From an uncultured Lachnospiraceae bacterium (GTDB taxonomy: Bacteria; Bacillota; Clostridia; Lachnospirales; Lachnospiraceae), in the NCBI GenBank assembly GCA_910586005.1, contig CAJUHG010000003.1:35558-80995 (forward strand): a DNA stretch of 45,438 nt. The letters are read 5' to 3'. The translations under genes and the position numbers were made by a program. Position 1 is the stretch's first letter. Each line of letters opens with the position of its first letter. The notes under the pieces are model-generated. The model did no database searches. It saw only the letters and a program-made list of their open reading frames with translations, and was not told the DNA's origin. Below, one piece after another: positions 17,368 to 24,653 of this stretch.

Positions 17368-18670
17368 GAATTAAAAATAGGTCTGCAAATACCCAAGCAG
17401 TAGGATTAGCAAAACAAGCAGCAATATAACCAAAAATTGGAACAAACCCCATACCTACAATTGCTCTTGCCACCATTTCAAACACCCCTGCAAATATTGC
17501 AAATCGACTAAATCCCAGTCCTTGGATTGTAAAACGAACAATATTTACCAAAGCAAGTGGAAAATAAAATGCACTATTTACAATTAAAAGCCAACTTACT
17601 CGTCTTAATATTTCTGTTTCTGAAGCATTTACAAACAATAATGCAAAAAATCTTCCAAATAATACTAATACTGCACAAGCAATTACAGAATAAACGGCTC
17701 CTATGATACAAGTGGCTTTCATTCCTTTTGAAACACGGTCTAACTTTCCTGCTCCTACATTTTGTCCTGAATAAGTAGCCATTGTAGATCCCATAGCATC
17801 AAAAGGACAACAAAAAAACATACTAATTTTAGTTCCTGCTGCAACTGCTGCAACTGCCATAGAACCAAGTGTATTTACTGCTGTTTGAAGAATTACACTT
17901 CCAATAGCGGTAATAGAATATTGCAATCCCATAGGGATTCCCATATTACAAAGAATTTTTACACAATTGCCATCAATTCTCCACTCTTCTTTGGAAATTT
18001 TTAAAATATCAAATCTCTTTATCATGTAGATGAAACATGCAATTCCAGAAATTCCTTGAGAAATCACGGTTGCCCAAGCAGCGCCTGCCACTCCCATCTG
18101 AAATACCAAAATTAATACTAGATCCAATCCAATATTTAATATAGAAGAAAATACTAAGAAAATCAAAGGACTTTTGCTATCCCCCAAGGAGCGTATAATA
18201 CCAGACAATAAATTATATAAATAAATAACAGGTATCCCTAAAAATATTACAAATATATATTCATATGCTCTGTCTATAATATCCATTGGTGTATTCATCC
18301 ACATCAAAATTTGGCGGCAGAGTACACAGACTGCCACTGTCATTACACTTGCAAAAGCAATAGATAACCATGCACTATTTGCCACATATTTACGAAGTAA
18401 AGGATAATCATTTGCTCCAAATCTTTGTGCCACTGGAATAGCAAAGCCATTACATACCCCCATACAAAATCCTATAATCATAAAATTAATAGAACCTGTA
18501 GCACCTACTGCTGCAAGTGCATGTACTCCTAAAAATTTTCCTACAATTACAGTATCCATCATATTATAAAATTGTTGGAATAACATTCCCAAAAATAGTG
18601 GGATACAAAACTGCAAAATCAATTTCATAGGAGATCCTGTAGTCATATCCTTTGTTGCACTTTTTGCCAT
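17321..18670 (-). CDS. MATE family efflux transporter
   Basis: A 449-residue, 12-TM antiporter of the MatE family, exporting drugs or metabolites using an Na+ or H+ gradient. The N-terminus (GSPMKLILQFCIPLFLGMLFQQFYNMMDTVIVGKFLG-like start) is standard for Firmicute MATE proteins. Two homologous halves of six helices are visible, the second beginning near LCNMGIPMGLQYSITAIGS. The start is behind AGGGTGAGG. It lies downstream of the sporulation operon but is separated from it by a strong terminator, so it is probably transcribed alone. The substrate is unknown. Confidence 0.93.
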   Translation of the reverse strand: MAKSATKDMTTGSPMKLILQFCIPLFLGMLFQQFYNMMDTVIVGKFLGVHALAAVGATGSINFMIIGFCMGVCNGFAIPVAQRFGANDYPLLRKYVANSAWLSIAFASVMTVAVCVLCRQILMWMNTPMDIIDRAYEYIFVIFLGIPVIYLYNLLSGIIRSLGDSKSPLIFLVFSSILNIGLDLVLILVFQMGVAGAAWATVISQGISGIACFIYMIKRFDILKISKEEWRIDGNCVKILCNMGIPMGLQYSITAIGSVILQTAVNTLGSMAVAAVAAGTKISMFFCCPFDAMGSTMATYSGQNVGAGKLDRVSKGMKATCIIGAVYSVIACAVLVLFGRFFALLFVNASETEILRRVSWLLIVNSAFYFPLALVNIVRFTIQGLGFSRFAIFAGVFEMVARAIVGMGFVPIFGYIAACFANPTAWVFADLFLIPAYLYVMKKLHHMMD

Positions 18671-18748
18671 AATACCTCACCCTTTCTACACATAGATTGG
18701 CTCGTTTTGTGTCCACGCTATTGTATCACCTTCCATACATCTATGCAA

Positions 18749-18850
18749 GAAAAAAAGAGTCATCACATTAAAAATTTCAAAAAACAATATATAGTGTTTT
18801 AAAAATAATATTTTCTATATATTGTATTTTAATTCTTAATGTAATGACTC
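18749..18850 (-). terminator. Large terminator of the sporulation operon
   Basis: Long imperfect inverted repeat: outer arms GAGTCATCACATTAAAAATT (18757-18776) against AATTCTTAATGTAATGACTC (18831-18850), and inner arms CAATATATAG/CTATATATTG. On the minus strand the stem is followed by a run of T (complement of 18749-18756). It sits 60 nt after the 61-aa gene and before the MATE gene. Confidence 0.75.
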
Positions 18851-18911
18851 TCTGAACAATATACAATAAGTCTTTCCTATTCATGTCATTTTTTGAGGCA
18901 ATTTTAATCTT

Positions 18912-19097
18912 TTATATAAAATTATGTTCTAAACTAGACACAAGTTGTTGCATTTCCAATTTAGAAGTTACACTTCGTGCTGCTTCTACAACCTGTCTTT
19001 TTTCTGTTTCATTCATTTGTGCATACACAGACAACGCTTTTTCATTTAATCCTAGTTGAAAACTTAAACCAATAGGCATATCATACTTGTTCTCCAT
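18912..19097 (-). CDS. 61-residue protein at the end of the sporulation operon
   Basis: Not a family with a known role. A small soluble helical protein: PIGLSFQLGLNEKALSVYAQMNETEKRQVVEAARSVTSKLEMQQLV. It starts behind AAGGGAAG, 21 nt after spoVAC, and ends before the operon terminator, so it belongs to the spoIIA-spoVA transcript. It stands where spoVAD would be expected. Small proteins of this look occur in Lachnospiraceae. A sporulation role is suggested only by position. Confidence 0.7.
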   Translation of the reverse strand: MENKYDMPIGLSFQLGLNEKALSVYAQMNETEKRQVVEAARSVTSKLEMQQLVSSLEHNFI

Positions 19098-19118
19098 ATC
19101 TTCCCTTCTTTCTTCACG

Positions 19119-19598
19119 CTAAAGCCATCCAAAATATGTTCCAATCCAATAAAGTAATCCTAGTACCCAGCTTGTAAAGATTCCATAAAGTATCACTGGT
19201 CCTGCAATTGTAAATATTTTACATCCTATTCCAAATATCTGACCTTCTTTCTGAAATTCAATTGCTGGAGCTGCTACAGAATTGGCAAATCCTGTAATAG
19301 GTACTAGAGCACCTGCTCCACCCCAATTTGCAATAGAAGGATAAATATTACATCCTGTCAGTAGTACACTTAAAAATACTAATAACATGCTGCACCAACT
19401 TCCCGCAGTTTCTTTGTCCAATCCAAAGTTATTGATTGCAATATTTAAAATAAACTGACCAATAATGCAAATAATTCCACCTGTGATAAAGGCTTTTATC
19501 ATATTTGCTGGAAGAGAATGTGTAGGTGTTACCTGTTTTACATAATCATTGTATTCTTGATTTTTCTTTTCCTTTTGTTCCATTGTTTCTTGTGTCAT
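19119..19598 (-). CDS. spoVAC: Stage V sporulation protein AC
   Basis: A 159-residue inner-membrane channel component of the SpoVA complex, which moves dipicolinic acid into the forespore and releases it at germination; SpoVAC acts as a mechanosensitive channel in Bacillus. Family signs: N-terminal YNDYVKQVTPTHSLPANMIKAF, then GGIICIIGQFILN, and the hallmark GAGALVPITGFANSVAAPAIEFQKEGQIFG. I assign SpoVAC rather than SpoVAE because of the length and the N-terminal YxxYVKxxTP segment. It follows spoVAB by about 45 nt. Confidence 0.9.
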   Translation of the reverse strand: MTQETMEQKEKKNQEYNDYVKQVTPTHSLPANMIKAFITGGIICIIGQFILNIAINNFGLDKETAGSWCSMLLVFLSVLLTGCNIYPSIANWGGAGALVPITGFANSVAAPAIEFQKEGQIFGIGCKIFTIAGPVILYGIFTSWVLGLLYWIGTYFGWL

Positions 19599-19642
19599 AA
19601 TAATTCCTCTTTTCTAAACATTCATATCTGCTTACACAGCTA

Positions 19643-20071
19643 CTACATTTTTTGCATATGATTTGCATAAAAATACAATGCTCCCACTGCTTTCCCCAAT
19701 GCCATAAAAAATAACATCCAACTTAGACCTTCCTTAATTCCAAAACGCCGAAACATAATAGGAAACGTATTTAGGATTTCTGCCAATGCCACAGCAAGAC
19801 ATCCTGTAAAAATACCAGCAGACAAACCAAATGCAATTACTAACCAAATTCCAAAAGGTATTTGAACAGAAAACAGTGACAAAATATTTCCAGCTACTCC
19901 TCCTAAAATAACTGCATTTTCATAAACAATAATATCTGCTGCTGTACGACTTTTTCCAATAATACGAGGCACAACCCCTATGGAAATAATAAAACTAAAT
20001 ACGCCAGCAGAAATTGCTGAACCACTTGCTAGACCAATAAACCCCAAAAATATCTGTTTAATCCACATCAT
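19643..20071 (-). CDS. spoVAB: Stage V sporulation protein AB
   Basis: A 142-residue membrane protein with four or five hydrophobic segments, of the SpoVAB family (accessory to DPA transport in the forespore). Motifs: FLGFIGLASGSAISAGVFSFI, GVVPRIIGKSRTA and GCLAVALAEILNTFPI. The start at 20071 has AAAGGA about 7 nt upstream and overlaps the end of spoVAA by 14 nt, which indicates translational coupling; the frame extends to 20092 without support. Confidence 0.88.
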   Translation of the reverse strand: MMWIKQIFLGFIGLASGSAISAGVFSFIISIGVVPRIIGKSRTAADIIVYENAVILGGVAGNILSLFSVQIPFGIWLVIAFGLSAGIFTGCLAVALAEILNTFPIMFRRFGIKEGLSWMLFFMALGKAVGALYFYANHMQKM

Positions 20072-20708
20072 TGCTGGTTCCTTTTCTTCCACAGTTTTCT
20101 ATAAATGTGGTATCCACATCTTTTTCATAAGTGCGCATTTCCACTTGAATAGGTGTTGGATCATGGGTAATTTTTTTGTGTCCCACATGGTTAAAAAATA
20201 TCATAATCCCTAGAAAAAGCCCAATAGAATAACATATTTCTAGTACTGTAAATCCATTTGATTCTGTTCCCATAACTTGTTGATAGAAATCTGCGAATAC
20301 TTCCCCTACTCCAACATCATTATTAAAAGTCATAATGGTAAATGCAGATCCAAAAAAAATCAATAGACACAAAATAGCTGTTTTTAAATATAAAAGCCAT
20401 TTAGGTTCTTGTTTCGGTTCATACTCAATAATAAAATCTTTTTCTCCAATATTTTGTACTTCTATATTTGGAAATTCTTTTCCAATCAGTTCAATAATTT
20501 TTAGTACAGAAAAAACTTCTACTTGCTTTTTCTTTTTCCTTTGATTTACAGGGATATGAAAGGTATATATTTTCATCTGTTTTAGTTTATTAAGCAAAGG
20601 TCGATTTGTAGAAGTTATTTTTGCAATGTCTTTTAAAACCACAGAAGGTTCTCTCACCAACACATTCTGCTCAATTTTTAAATATACAGTGTCTGTACTT
20701 GATGCCAT
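20058..20708 (-). CDS. spoVAA: Stage V sporulation protein AA
   Basis: A 216-residue protein with an N-terminal cytosolic domain (VYLKIEQNVLVREPSVVLKDIAKI), then two TM segments near residues 105-125 and 160-175, the usual SpoVAA plan. It is part of the SpoVA set for dipicolinic acid handling. GGAGG precedes ATG 20708. The 3' end overlaps spoVAB. Its presence with spoVAB is the fuller, Bacillus-like form of the operon; many Clostridia keep only spoVAC, spoVAD and spoVAE. Confidence 0.87.
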   Translation of the reverse strand: MASSTDTVYLKIEQNVLVREPSVVLKDIAKITSTNRPLLNKLKQMKIYTFHIPVNQRKKKKQVEVFSVLKIIELIGKEFPNIEVQNIGEKDFIIEYEPKQEPKWLLYLKTAILCLLIFFGSAFTIMTFNNDVGVGEVFADFYQQVMGTESNGFTVLEICYSIGLFLGIMIFFNHVGHKKITHDPTPIQVEMRTYEKDVDTTFIENCGRKGTSNDVD

Positions 20709-20831
20709 AATTTCCTCCCTTCTATGTGATTCATAAAAATAAAATTGATTCTTTTATCTGTTGTTTGTACTATTTTCCAATAGTTTACAGACTAAGCTCA
20801 ATCCATAAAATCAATTCATCCATTTTTCCTT

Positions 20832-21032
20832 TTATGTGTAGGTTACATCATTTGCATAAGGTTTAAAGGCTTCTGTTGCATTCTCCTGTTGCGAATTTGA
20901 ATTTTTTACCAATGTACCCTCTGTCACCGTCGTTTGTTTTTCCACATAATTAACATAATAGAAAATGCCTCCTACAATGGTGAGAATCACAATTGCCAGA
21001 AGACATATCCGATAAATTGTGCTATGATTCAT
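20832..21032 (-). CDS. 66-residue single-TM protein between sigF and spoVAA
   Basis: Not recognised. One N-terminal TM segment (about 7-26: YRICLLAIVILTIVGGIFYY) is followed by a 38-residue polar, Thr/Asn/Glu-rich tail, so it looks like a small inner-membrane protein with its tail outside. AAGGAAG lies 5-6 nt before ATG 21032. It sits about 135 nt after sigF and 120 nt before spoVAA in the same direction. A role in the forespore is inferred from position only. Confidence 0.65.
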   Translation of the reverse strand: MNHSTIYRICLLAIVILTIVGGIFYYVNYVEKQTTVTEGTLVKNSNSQQENATEAFKPYANDVTYT

Positions 21033-21168
21033 ACTCTCACTTCCTTTTCCATCTATGGAAGTAGTATGCCATCATAACCAAAATTTATACATTTTAAATT
21101 TTTAAAAGTAAAATTTTTACAATTTTTATTATATATTTGCTTACTATCACGCTCCTAGCAAAATCTTA

Positions 21169-21984
21169 TTAGAGATTTGCTCGATTTCTCATACCCAGTA
21201 AAATCTTTTTTTCTAATCTGCTCACTTGTACTTGACTAATCCCTAATTCTTCTGCCACCTGAGTTTGAGTTTTATCCCTAAAATATCTAAGTACTATAAG
21301 ATGACGTTCTGTATCACCAAGTTCTGATAAAAGTTGTTCTAACAACATATGATTTAATAGAACTTCATGTCCATCTTTTTCTTGAGGTAATCTGTCTGCT
21401 AAACAAGATTCCTTTCCATCATTGGGAGTATATGTTTTATAAATAGATTCCACTTCACCATTTGCTTCTAATGCCATAACAATTTCTTCCTTTGGAATTC
21501 CTGTTTCCTGTGAAAGTTCTTGTAAATTAGGTTCTCTTCCTAAACTCGTCTGCAATTTTTCTCTTGCTAACTTTGTCTTTGCTCCATTTTCTTTTAAACT
21601 GCGGCTCACTTTAATCATACCATCATCCCGCAAAAAACGTTTGATTTCTCCCGTTATCATAGGTACTGCATAAGTAGAAAATTTTACATCAAAAGATATA
21701 TCAAAGTTATCAATTGCCTTCATTAGTCCAATGCTTCCTACTTGAAATAAATCTTCTAAATCGTATCCACGATTGGCAAATCTCCGCACAATGCTCCATA
21801 TTAATCCCATATTATTCTGTATCATAGCATCTCTTGCCGATTTATTTCCTTGCCGAGCTTCCAACAATAATTTTCTTATTTGCTCATCTTTTTTTATTAA
21901 CAATTTTTCATTACTTTCTTGTTCTATCCTTTGTTTTTCTCTATTAATATCTTCCTCCTTATCTGCTTGCATTTGCTTTTTCAC
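21169..21984 (-). CDS. sigF: RNA polymerase sporulation sigma factor SigF
   Basis: Forespore-specific sigma factor, held inactive by SpoIIAB. Region 2: NMGLIWSIVRRFANRGYDLEDLFQVGSIGLMKAIDNFD, with DNA-melting FSTYAVPMITGEIKRFLRDD. Region 3 is in the middle. Region 4 helix-turn-helix: KTQTQVAEELGISQVQVSRLEK. I choose the GTG at 21984 because AAGGAGG sits 8 nt before it. An in-frame ATG at 22011 lies upstream of that ribosome site and has none of its own. The protein keeps a charged extension of about 40 residues before region 2. It follows spoIIAB directly. Confidence 0.96.
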   Translation of the reverse strand: MKKQMQADKEEDINREKQRIEQESNEKLLIKKDEQIRKLLLEARQGNKSARDAMIQNNMGLIWSIVRRFANRGYDLEDLFQVGSIGLMKAIDNFDISFDVKFSTYAVPMITGEIKRFLRDDGMIKVSRSLKENGAKTKLAREKLQTSLGREPNLQELSQETGIPKEEIVMALEANGEVESIYKTYTPNDGKESCLADRLPQEKDGHEVLLNHMLLEQLLSELGDTERHLIVLRYFRDKTQTQVAEELGISQVQVSRLEKKILLGMRNRANL

Positions 21985-22038
21985 TCTCTCACCCTCCTTA
22001 TTTTCTTTCATAGAAAAATATAAATTTACTTTTTCTAT

Positions 22039-22470
22039 TTATCCTTCTCCTATCGTTTTACGCATCGTAACACAAGTTCCTTTCCAGAGTTCTGAAACAA
22101 CTTCCACTTCATCCATAAATGCTTCCATAAAAGCAAATCCCATTCCAGAACGTTCTAATTCTGGTTTTGTGGTAAATAAAGGTTCCATTGCCTGCTGAAT
22201 ATCTCTAATTCCTTTTCCTGTATCTGTAATAGAAATTTCTACTTGTTTTCCTACAATGCTACACTGTATCCAAATTCTACCTTCTTTCTGTTCATATCCA
22301 TGAATAATACAATTGGTTACTGCCTCACTAACTGCAGTTTTAATATCTGCAAGTTCATCTATTGTTGGATTTAGCTCTGTTACAAATGCCCCCACTGCTA
22401 CTCTTGCAAACCCTTCATTAATAGAGTTAGCCAAAAATTCCATTTTCATCTCATTTACTAACTGTTCCAT
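22039..22470 (-). CDS. spoIIAB: Anti-sigma F factor SpoIIAB
   Basis: A 143-residue GHKL-type protein kinase that binds SigF with ATP and phosphorylates SpoIIAA. Visible: ELADIKTAVSEAVTNCIIHGY (N-box with Asn), ISITDTGKGI (G1) and ERSGMGFAFMEAFMDEVEV (G2). AGGAGG precedes ATG 22470. Gaps to spoIIAA and sigF are short, giving the standard spoIIA order. Confidence 0.97.
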   Translation of the reverse strand: MEQLVNEMKMEFLANSINEGFARVAVGAFVTELNPTIDELADIKTAVSEAVTNCIIHGYEQKEGRIWIQCSIVGKQVEISITDTGKGIRDIQQAMEPLFTTKPELERSGMGFAFMEAFMDEVEVVSELWKGTCVTMRKTIGEG

Positions 22471-22490
22471 ATAATCCTCCTTGTAATTTC

Positions 22491-22796
22491 TTACTCTACT
22501 TCTATAATTTTCTTTAACCCAGACAACTTAAAAATCCTTTCTATTTGTTCATTTAAATGTATTGCTTTTACATAACCACCAGAAAAGCGTACATTCTTAC
22601 ATCTTCCAATAATCACACCAATTCCAGAACTATCCATAAACTGTGTATCTGAAAAATCAAATACAAGACTACGTACTGGATATTTCATAATCAATCCATC
22701 TGCCTGTTCTTTTAGAAATTCTGCTTGATGATGGTCTAATTCTTCTGGCATTTTTAAAATTAGGCATCCATATTCCTTTTCAAATTTATGTTCCAT
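22491..22796 (-). CDS. spoIIAA: Anti-sigma F factor antagonist SpoIIAA
   Basis: A STAS-domain protein that, once dephosphorylated by SpoIIE, releases SigF from SpoIIAB. The phosphorylated serine motif is FMDSSGIGVIIGR. From ATG 22796 the protein has 101 residues (MEHKFEKEYG...), slightly shorter than common. A TTG at 22808 gives an alternative in-frame start without a ribosome site. The only clear ribosome-binding match before the ATG, GAGG (22810-22813), lies 13 nt away and inside the base of a 17-bp hairpin. It is the first gene of the operon. Confidence 0.94.
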   Translation of the reverse strand: MEHKFEKEYGCLILKMPEELDHHQAEFLKEQADGLIMKYPVRSLVFDFSDTQFMDSSGIGVIIGRCKNVRFSGGYVKAIHLNEQIERIFKLSGLKKIIEVE

Positions 22797-22878
22797 AATT
22801 TTTACCAAGCCTCAAAAGAAAATGTGAACATTTTCTTTTGAGGCGCAAACACAAAGGGTGAAAAATATGTGTTTGCAT
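22786..22878 (-). CDS. Possible 30-codon leader ORF overlapping the spoIIAA start
   Basis: ATG 22878 follows AAAGGA with a 4-nt gap. It encodes MQTHIFHPLCLRLKRKCSHF and ten more residues, stopping at TAA 22786-22788, ten bases inside spoIIAA (overlap 22786-22796). Translating it would drive a ribosome through both the interlocked pairing and the hairpin that covers the spoIIAA ribosome site. The peptide matches nothing I know and the frame may be chance. I list it because ribosome site, overlap and hairpins coincide. Confidence 0.35.
   Translation of the reverse strand: MQTHIFHPLCLRLKRKCSHFLLRLGKNYGT
22809..22844 (-). promoter_or_regulatory. 17-bp hairpin covering the spoIIAA ribosome site
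   Basis: Arms 22809-22825 and 22828-22844 are perfect 17-nt reverse complements with a 2-nt spacer. On the transcript, the 3' arm ends GAGGC, and GAGG is the best ribosome-binding match before spoIIAA. No U-run follows, so it is not a terminator. Confidence 0.7.
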
Positions 22879-22910
22879 TTTATCCTTTCTTATTTTTTCT
22901 TTCACCCTTT
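22845..22910 (-). ncRNA. Interlocked (pseudoknot-type) pairing in the spoIIAA leader
   Basis: Two helices cross. AAAGGGTGAAA (transcript order first, 22910-22900) pairs with TTTCACCCTT (22863-22854), and GCAAACACA (22876-22868) pairs with TGTGTTTGC (22853-22845). The order A-B-A'-B' is that of an H-type pseudoknot; as DNA both are perfect 9-10 bp matches. The hairpin at 22809-22844 follows without a gap. The function is unknown. Confidence 0.45.
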
Positions 22911-22969
22911 CCTTCTTTTCAATCTTTCCTAATAAAAGAAATAGAGTAGGGAAGATTCTTCTTTTTCTA

Positions 22970-23094
22970 CTCGCTGCGCGCCGGGCACAATTGCGAAGCA
23001 ATATCTACCGCTTGTGCGAGTGCGCATAATATTTTATTCTATAGGAAAGATATACACTTTAACACTTCACAGTAAAAATGTCTTTCCTATAGAA
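22970..23094. repeat. GC-rich nested inverted repeats with R1 copy 2 and 14-bp hairpin
   Basis: ACTCGC ... GCGAGT enclose GCACAA ... TTGTGC, which enclose ATTGC-GAA-GCAAT (about 22974-23021). This is followed by R1 copy 2 (23016-23041) and a perfect 14-bp inverted repeat (23037-23050 with 23081-23094, 30-nt loop). The loop begins with GAAAGATATACACTTTAA, which recurs with one change at 31063-31080. The whole block stands out from its AT-rich surroundings. Confidence 0.55.
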
Positions 23095-23098
23095 ATAG

Positions 23099-23131
23099 CA
23101 AAAGACGCCATCTAACCCATGACGTCTTTTG
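23099..23131 (-). terminator. Terminator after the TPR gene
   Basis: CAAAAGACG (23099-23107) pairs with CGTCTTTTG (23123-23131), extended by CAT/ATG after one mismatch. It lies 23 nt beyond the TPR gene stop. The T-run on the minus side is short (CTTTTGCTATTT), so it is only moderately strong. Confidence 0.6.
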
Positions 23132-23153
23132 TATCTTTCTGTTCCTATAATCC

Positions 23154-24476
23154 TTAAGGTTGTTGTTCTAGCTCATTTAAAAACTGTTGTGATCTTCTTG
23201 CTCGTGATGTTCCTGGATGCAACTCTACCATTCGCTGAAAATATTTTTTTGCATTCTCCATATCACCTAACTGACGATACGATTGACCAAGATAATAAAT
23301 TGCATAGCCATCATTATAATCTTCCTCTACCTGTACAACTTTTTCTAATCCTTGTACTGCCTCAGCATAACGCTGACCATTGTAATCTTGTTCTGCCTGA
23401 GTATATACTACAGCAATATATTGCTCATTTACTTGAGTATTTAAGTTATTATAAATTGCCAATATCTGCTCTCCTAGCAACTTAGCATCTACATTACCAA
23501 TCATATCTCCTGCGCCTTGAACATTTTGTTGTGCAAACGCATCATATGTCACAATTAACTTTTCATAATTTTCTATAATCTTTTGTGAATTCTCAGAAGC
23601 CTTTTTCTGATCCTCAATTTTCTTGTTCAATTCCTCAATTTTGTTTTCTAAACTTTTTATTTCTTGATTTCGGCTAGTCAAAGAATTGTTGGCTTCTAAC
23701 TCTGCTTGTTTGGACTTAGATACCGCATTTTGTCTAATACTTGGAATTACCAAGAAACAAGTAATTAAGACGCCAATAACTACACCAATAATCAAATTTA
23801 AAATTGTCATAATCGCTGAATTGTCTTTGTAATTTGTAGGTTGAATAATGGTATCGTTTCCGCTCTGATAAGAAGCTGCCTTTTTCTCTTTTTCCTTACG
23901 TGCACTTTTTTCAGAATGAGATTCCTTGCGCAAATGCCTATTTAATTCCTGCTGATAGCGCAGAGTGGTAACATTATTGGTATCAATTTCGGCTGCTGTG
24001 CGAAGTTCTTTTTTGGCTAATTCATATTTTCCATTTTCTATATATAAAAGTGCTAAAAGCTGATGTCCCTTCACCATTGTAGGATTCATAGATAGAACTT
24101 TTTTTAACTGTATAATTGCGAGATCTTTACTTCCTTGCCGACAATACTGCAATGCCTGATTATATTTCTTTATCGTTTGATTTACATTACTTAACTTAGA
24201 ACGATTCGATTGGATTTCTTCTAAATATCGCTCCGCAGGGTTTTCTTCTGGTGACAGACTTCGGCTAATCACCCATTCACTTAGGGCGTCTACTACTTCT
24301 CCCATTTCATAATATATTAATCCCAACAAATTTCTTGCCTGCGTATTTCCTTTATCATAGCGCAAACTCTTTCGCAGAGACTGAATTGCACCAGATAAAT
24401 CGCGCACTTTTGCCTTTTCTAATCCATCATTATACAATGAATTAGACAAATATATAATTTTATTATAAGAATCCAT
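23154..24476 (-). CDS. TPR-repeat membrane protein with coiled coil
   Basis: 440 residues. An N-terminal set of TPR units (DGLEKAKVRDLSGAIQSLRKSL; NLLGLIYYEMGEVVDALSEW; CRQGSKDLAIIQLKKVL; LLALLYIENGKYELAKKELRTA) is followed by a basic stretch, one TM segment (about residues 222-243: MTILNLIIGVVIGVLITCFLVI), a coiled coil (about 250-310) and C-terminal TPRs (AEQDYNGQRYAEAVQGLEKV; LGQSYRQLGDMENAKKYFQRM). So TPRs lie on both sides of the membrane. No function is known; it probably scaffolds an envelope complex. It is downstream of folC and the 47-aa gene. Confidence 0.8.
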   Translation of the reverse strand: MDSYNKIIYLSNSLYNDGLEKAKVRDLSGAIQSLRKSLRYDKGNTQARNLLGLIYYEMGEVVDALSEWVISRSLSPEENPAERYLEEIQSNRSKLSNVNQTIKKYNQALQYCRQGSKDLAIIQLKKVLSMNPTMVKGHQLLALLYIENGKYELAKKELRTAAEIDTNNVTTLRYQQELNRHLRKESHSEKSARKEKEKKAASYQSGNDTIIQPTNYKDNSAIMTILNLIIGVVIGVLITCFLVIPSIRQNAVSKSKQAELEANNSLTSRNQEIKSLENKIEELNKKIEDQKKASENSQKIIENYEKLIVTYDAFAQQNVQGAGDMIGNVDAKLLGEQILAIYNNLNTQVNEQYIAVVYTQAEQDYNGQRYAEAVQGLEKVVQVEEDYNDGYAIYYLGQSYRQLGDMENAKKYFQRMVELHPGTSRARRSQQFLNELEQQP

Positions 24477-24509
24477 ATATTCCCTTCCTTATTTAAAACT
24501 TAAGATTGA

Positions 24510-24653
24510 CTATCGTTGCCTTTTGGCTTCTTTTAAAATTTCTTGCATAATATCTGTCATATCAATCAAATCTCGGTCATATATAGCTTCCTCAGCTTCT
24601 TCCACTTCTAAACTGGGTTTAAATTTTTTTAATTCTTCTTCAAAATTAATCAT
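24510..24653 (-). CDS. 47-residue acidic protein overlapping folC
   Basis: A short ORF, MINFEEELKKFKPSLEVEEA followed by EEAIYDRDLIDMTDIMQEIL and KEAKRQR. Its ATG (24651-24653) lies inside the last codons of folC, overlapping the stop by 8 nt, which suggests translational coupling. It is highly charged and helical, with no TM segment. The gap to the TPR gene is about 33 nt. I do not know its function. Coding status rests on the overlap and on coherent amino-acid composition. Confidence 0.6.
   Translation of the reverse strand: MINFEEELKKFKPSLEVEEAEEAIYDRDLIDMTDIMQEILKEAKRQR

Noticed and set aside
22970..23030. tRNA-like cloverleaf
   Set aside because: Nested stems are present, but there is no TTC loop, acceptor stem of 7 bp or anticodon arm.
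22960..23100. Sigma-H promoter for the spoIIA operon (ATAGAATAA on the minus strand near 23040)
   Set aside because: The -10-like match lies within the 14-bp repeat stem and no AGGA-type -35 is at the right spacing, so I did not annotate it.
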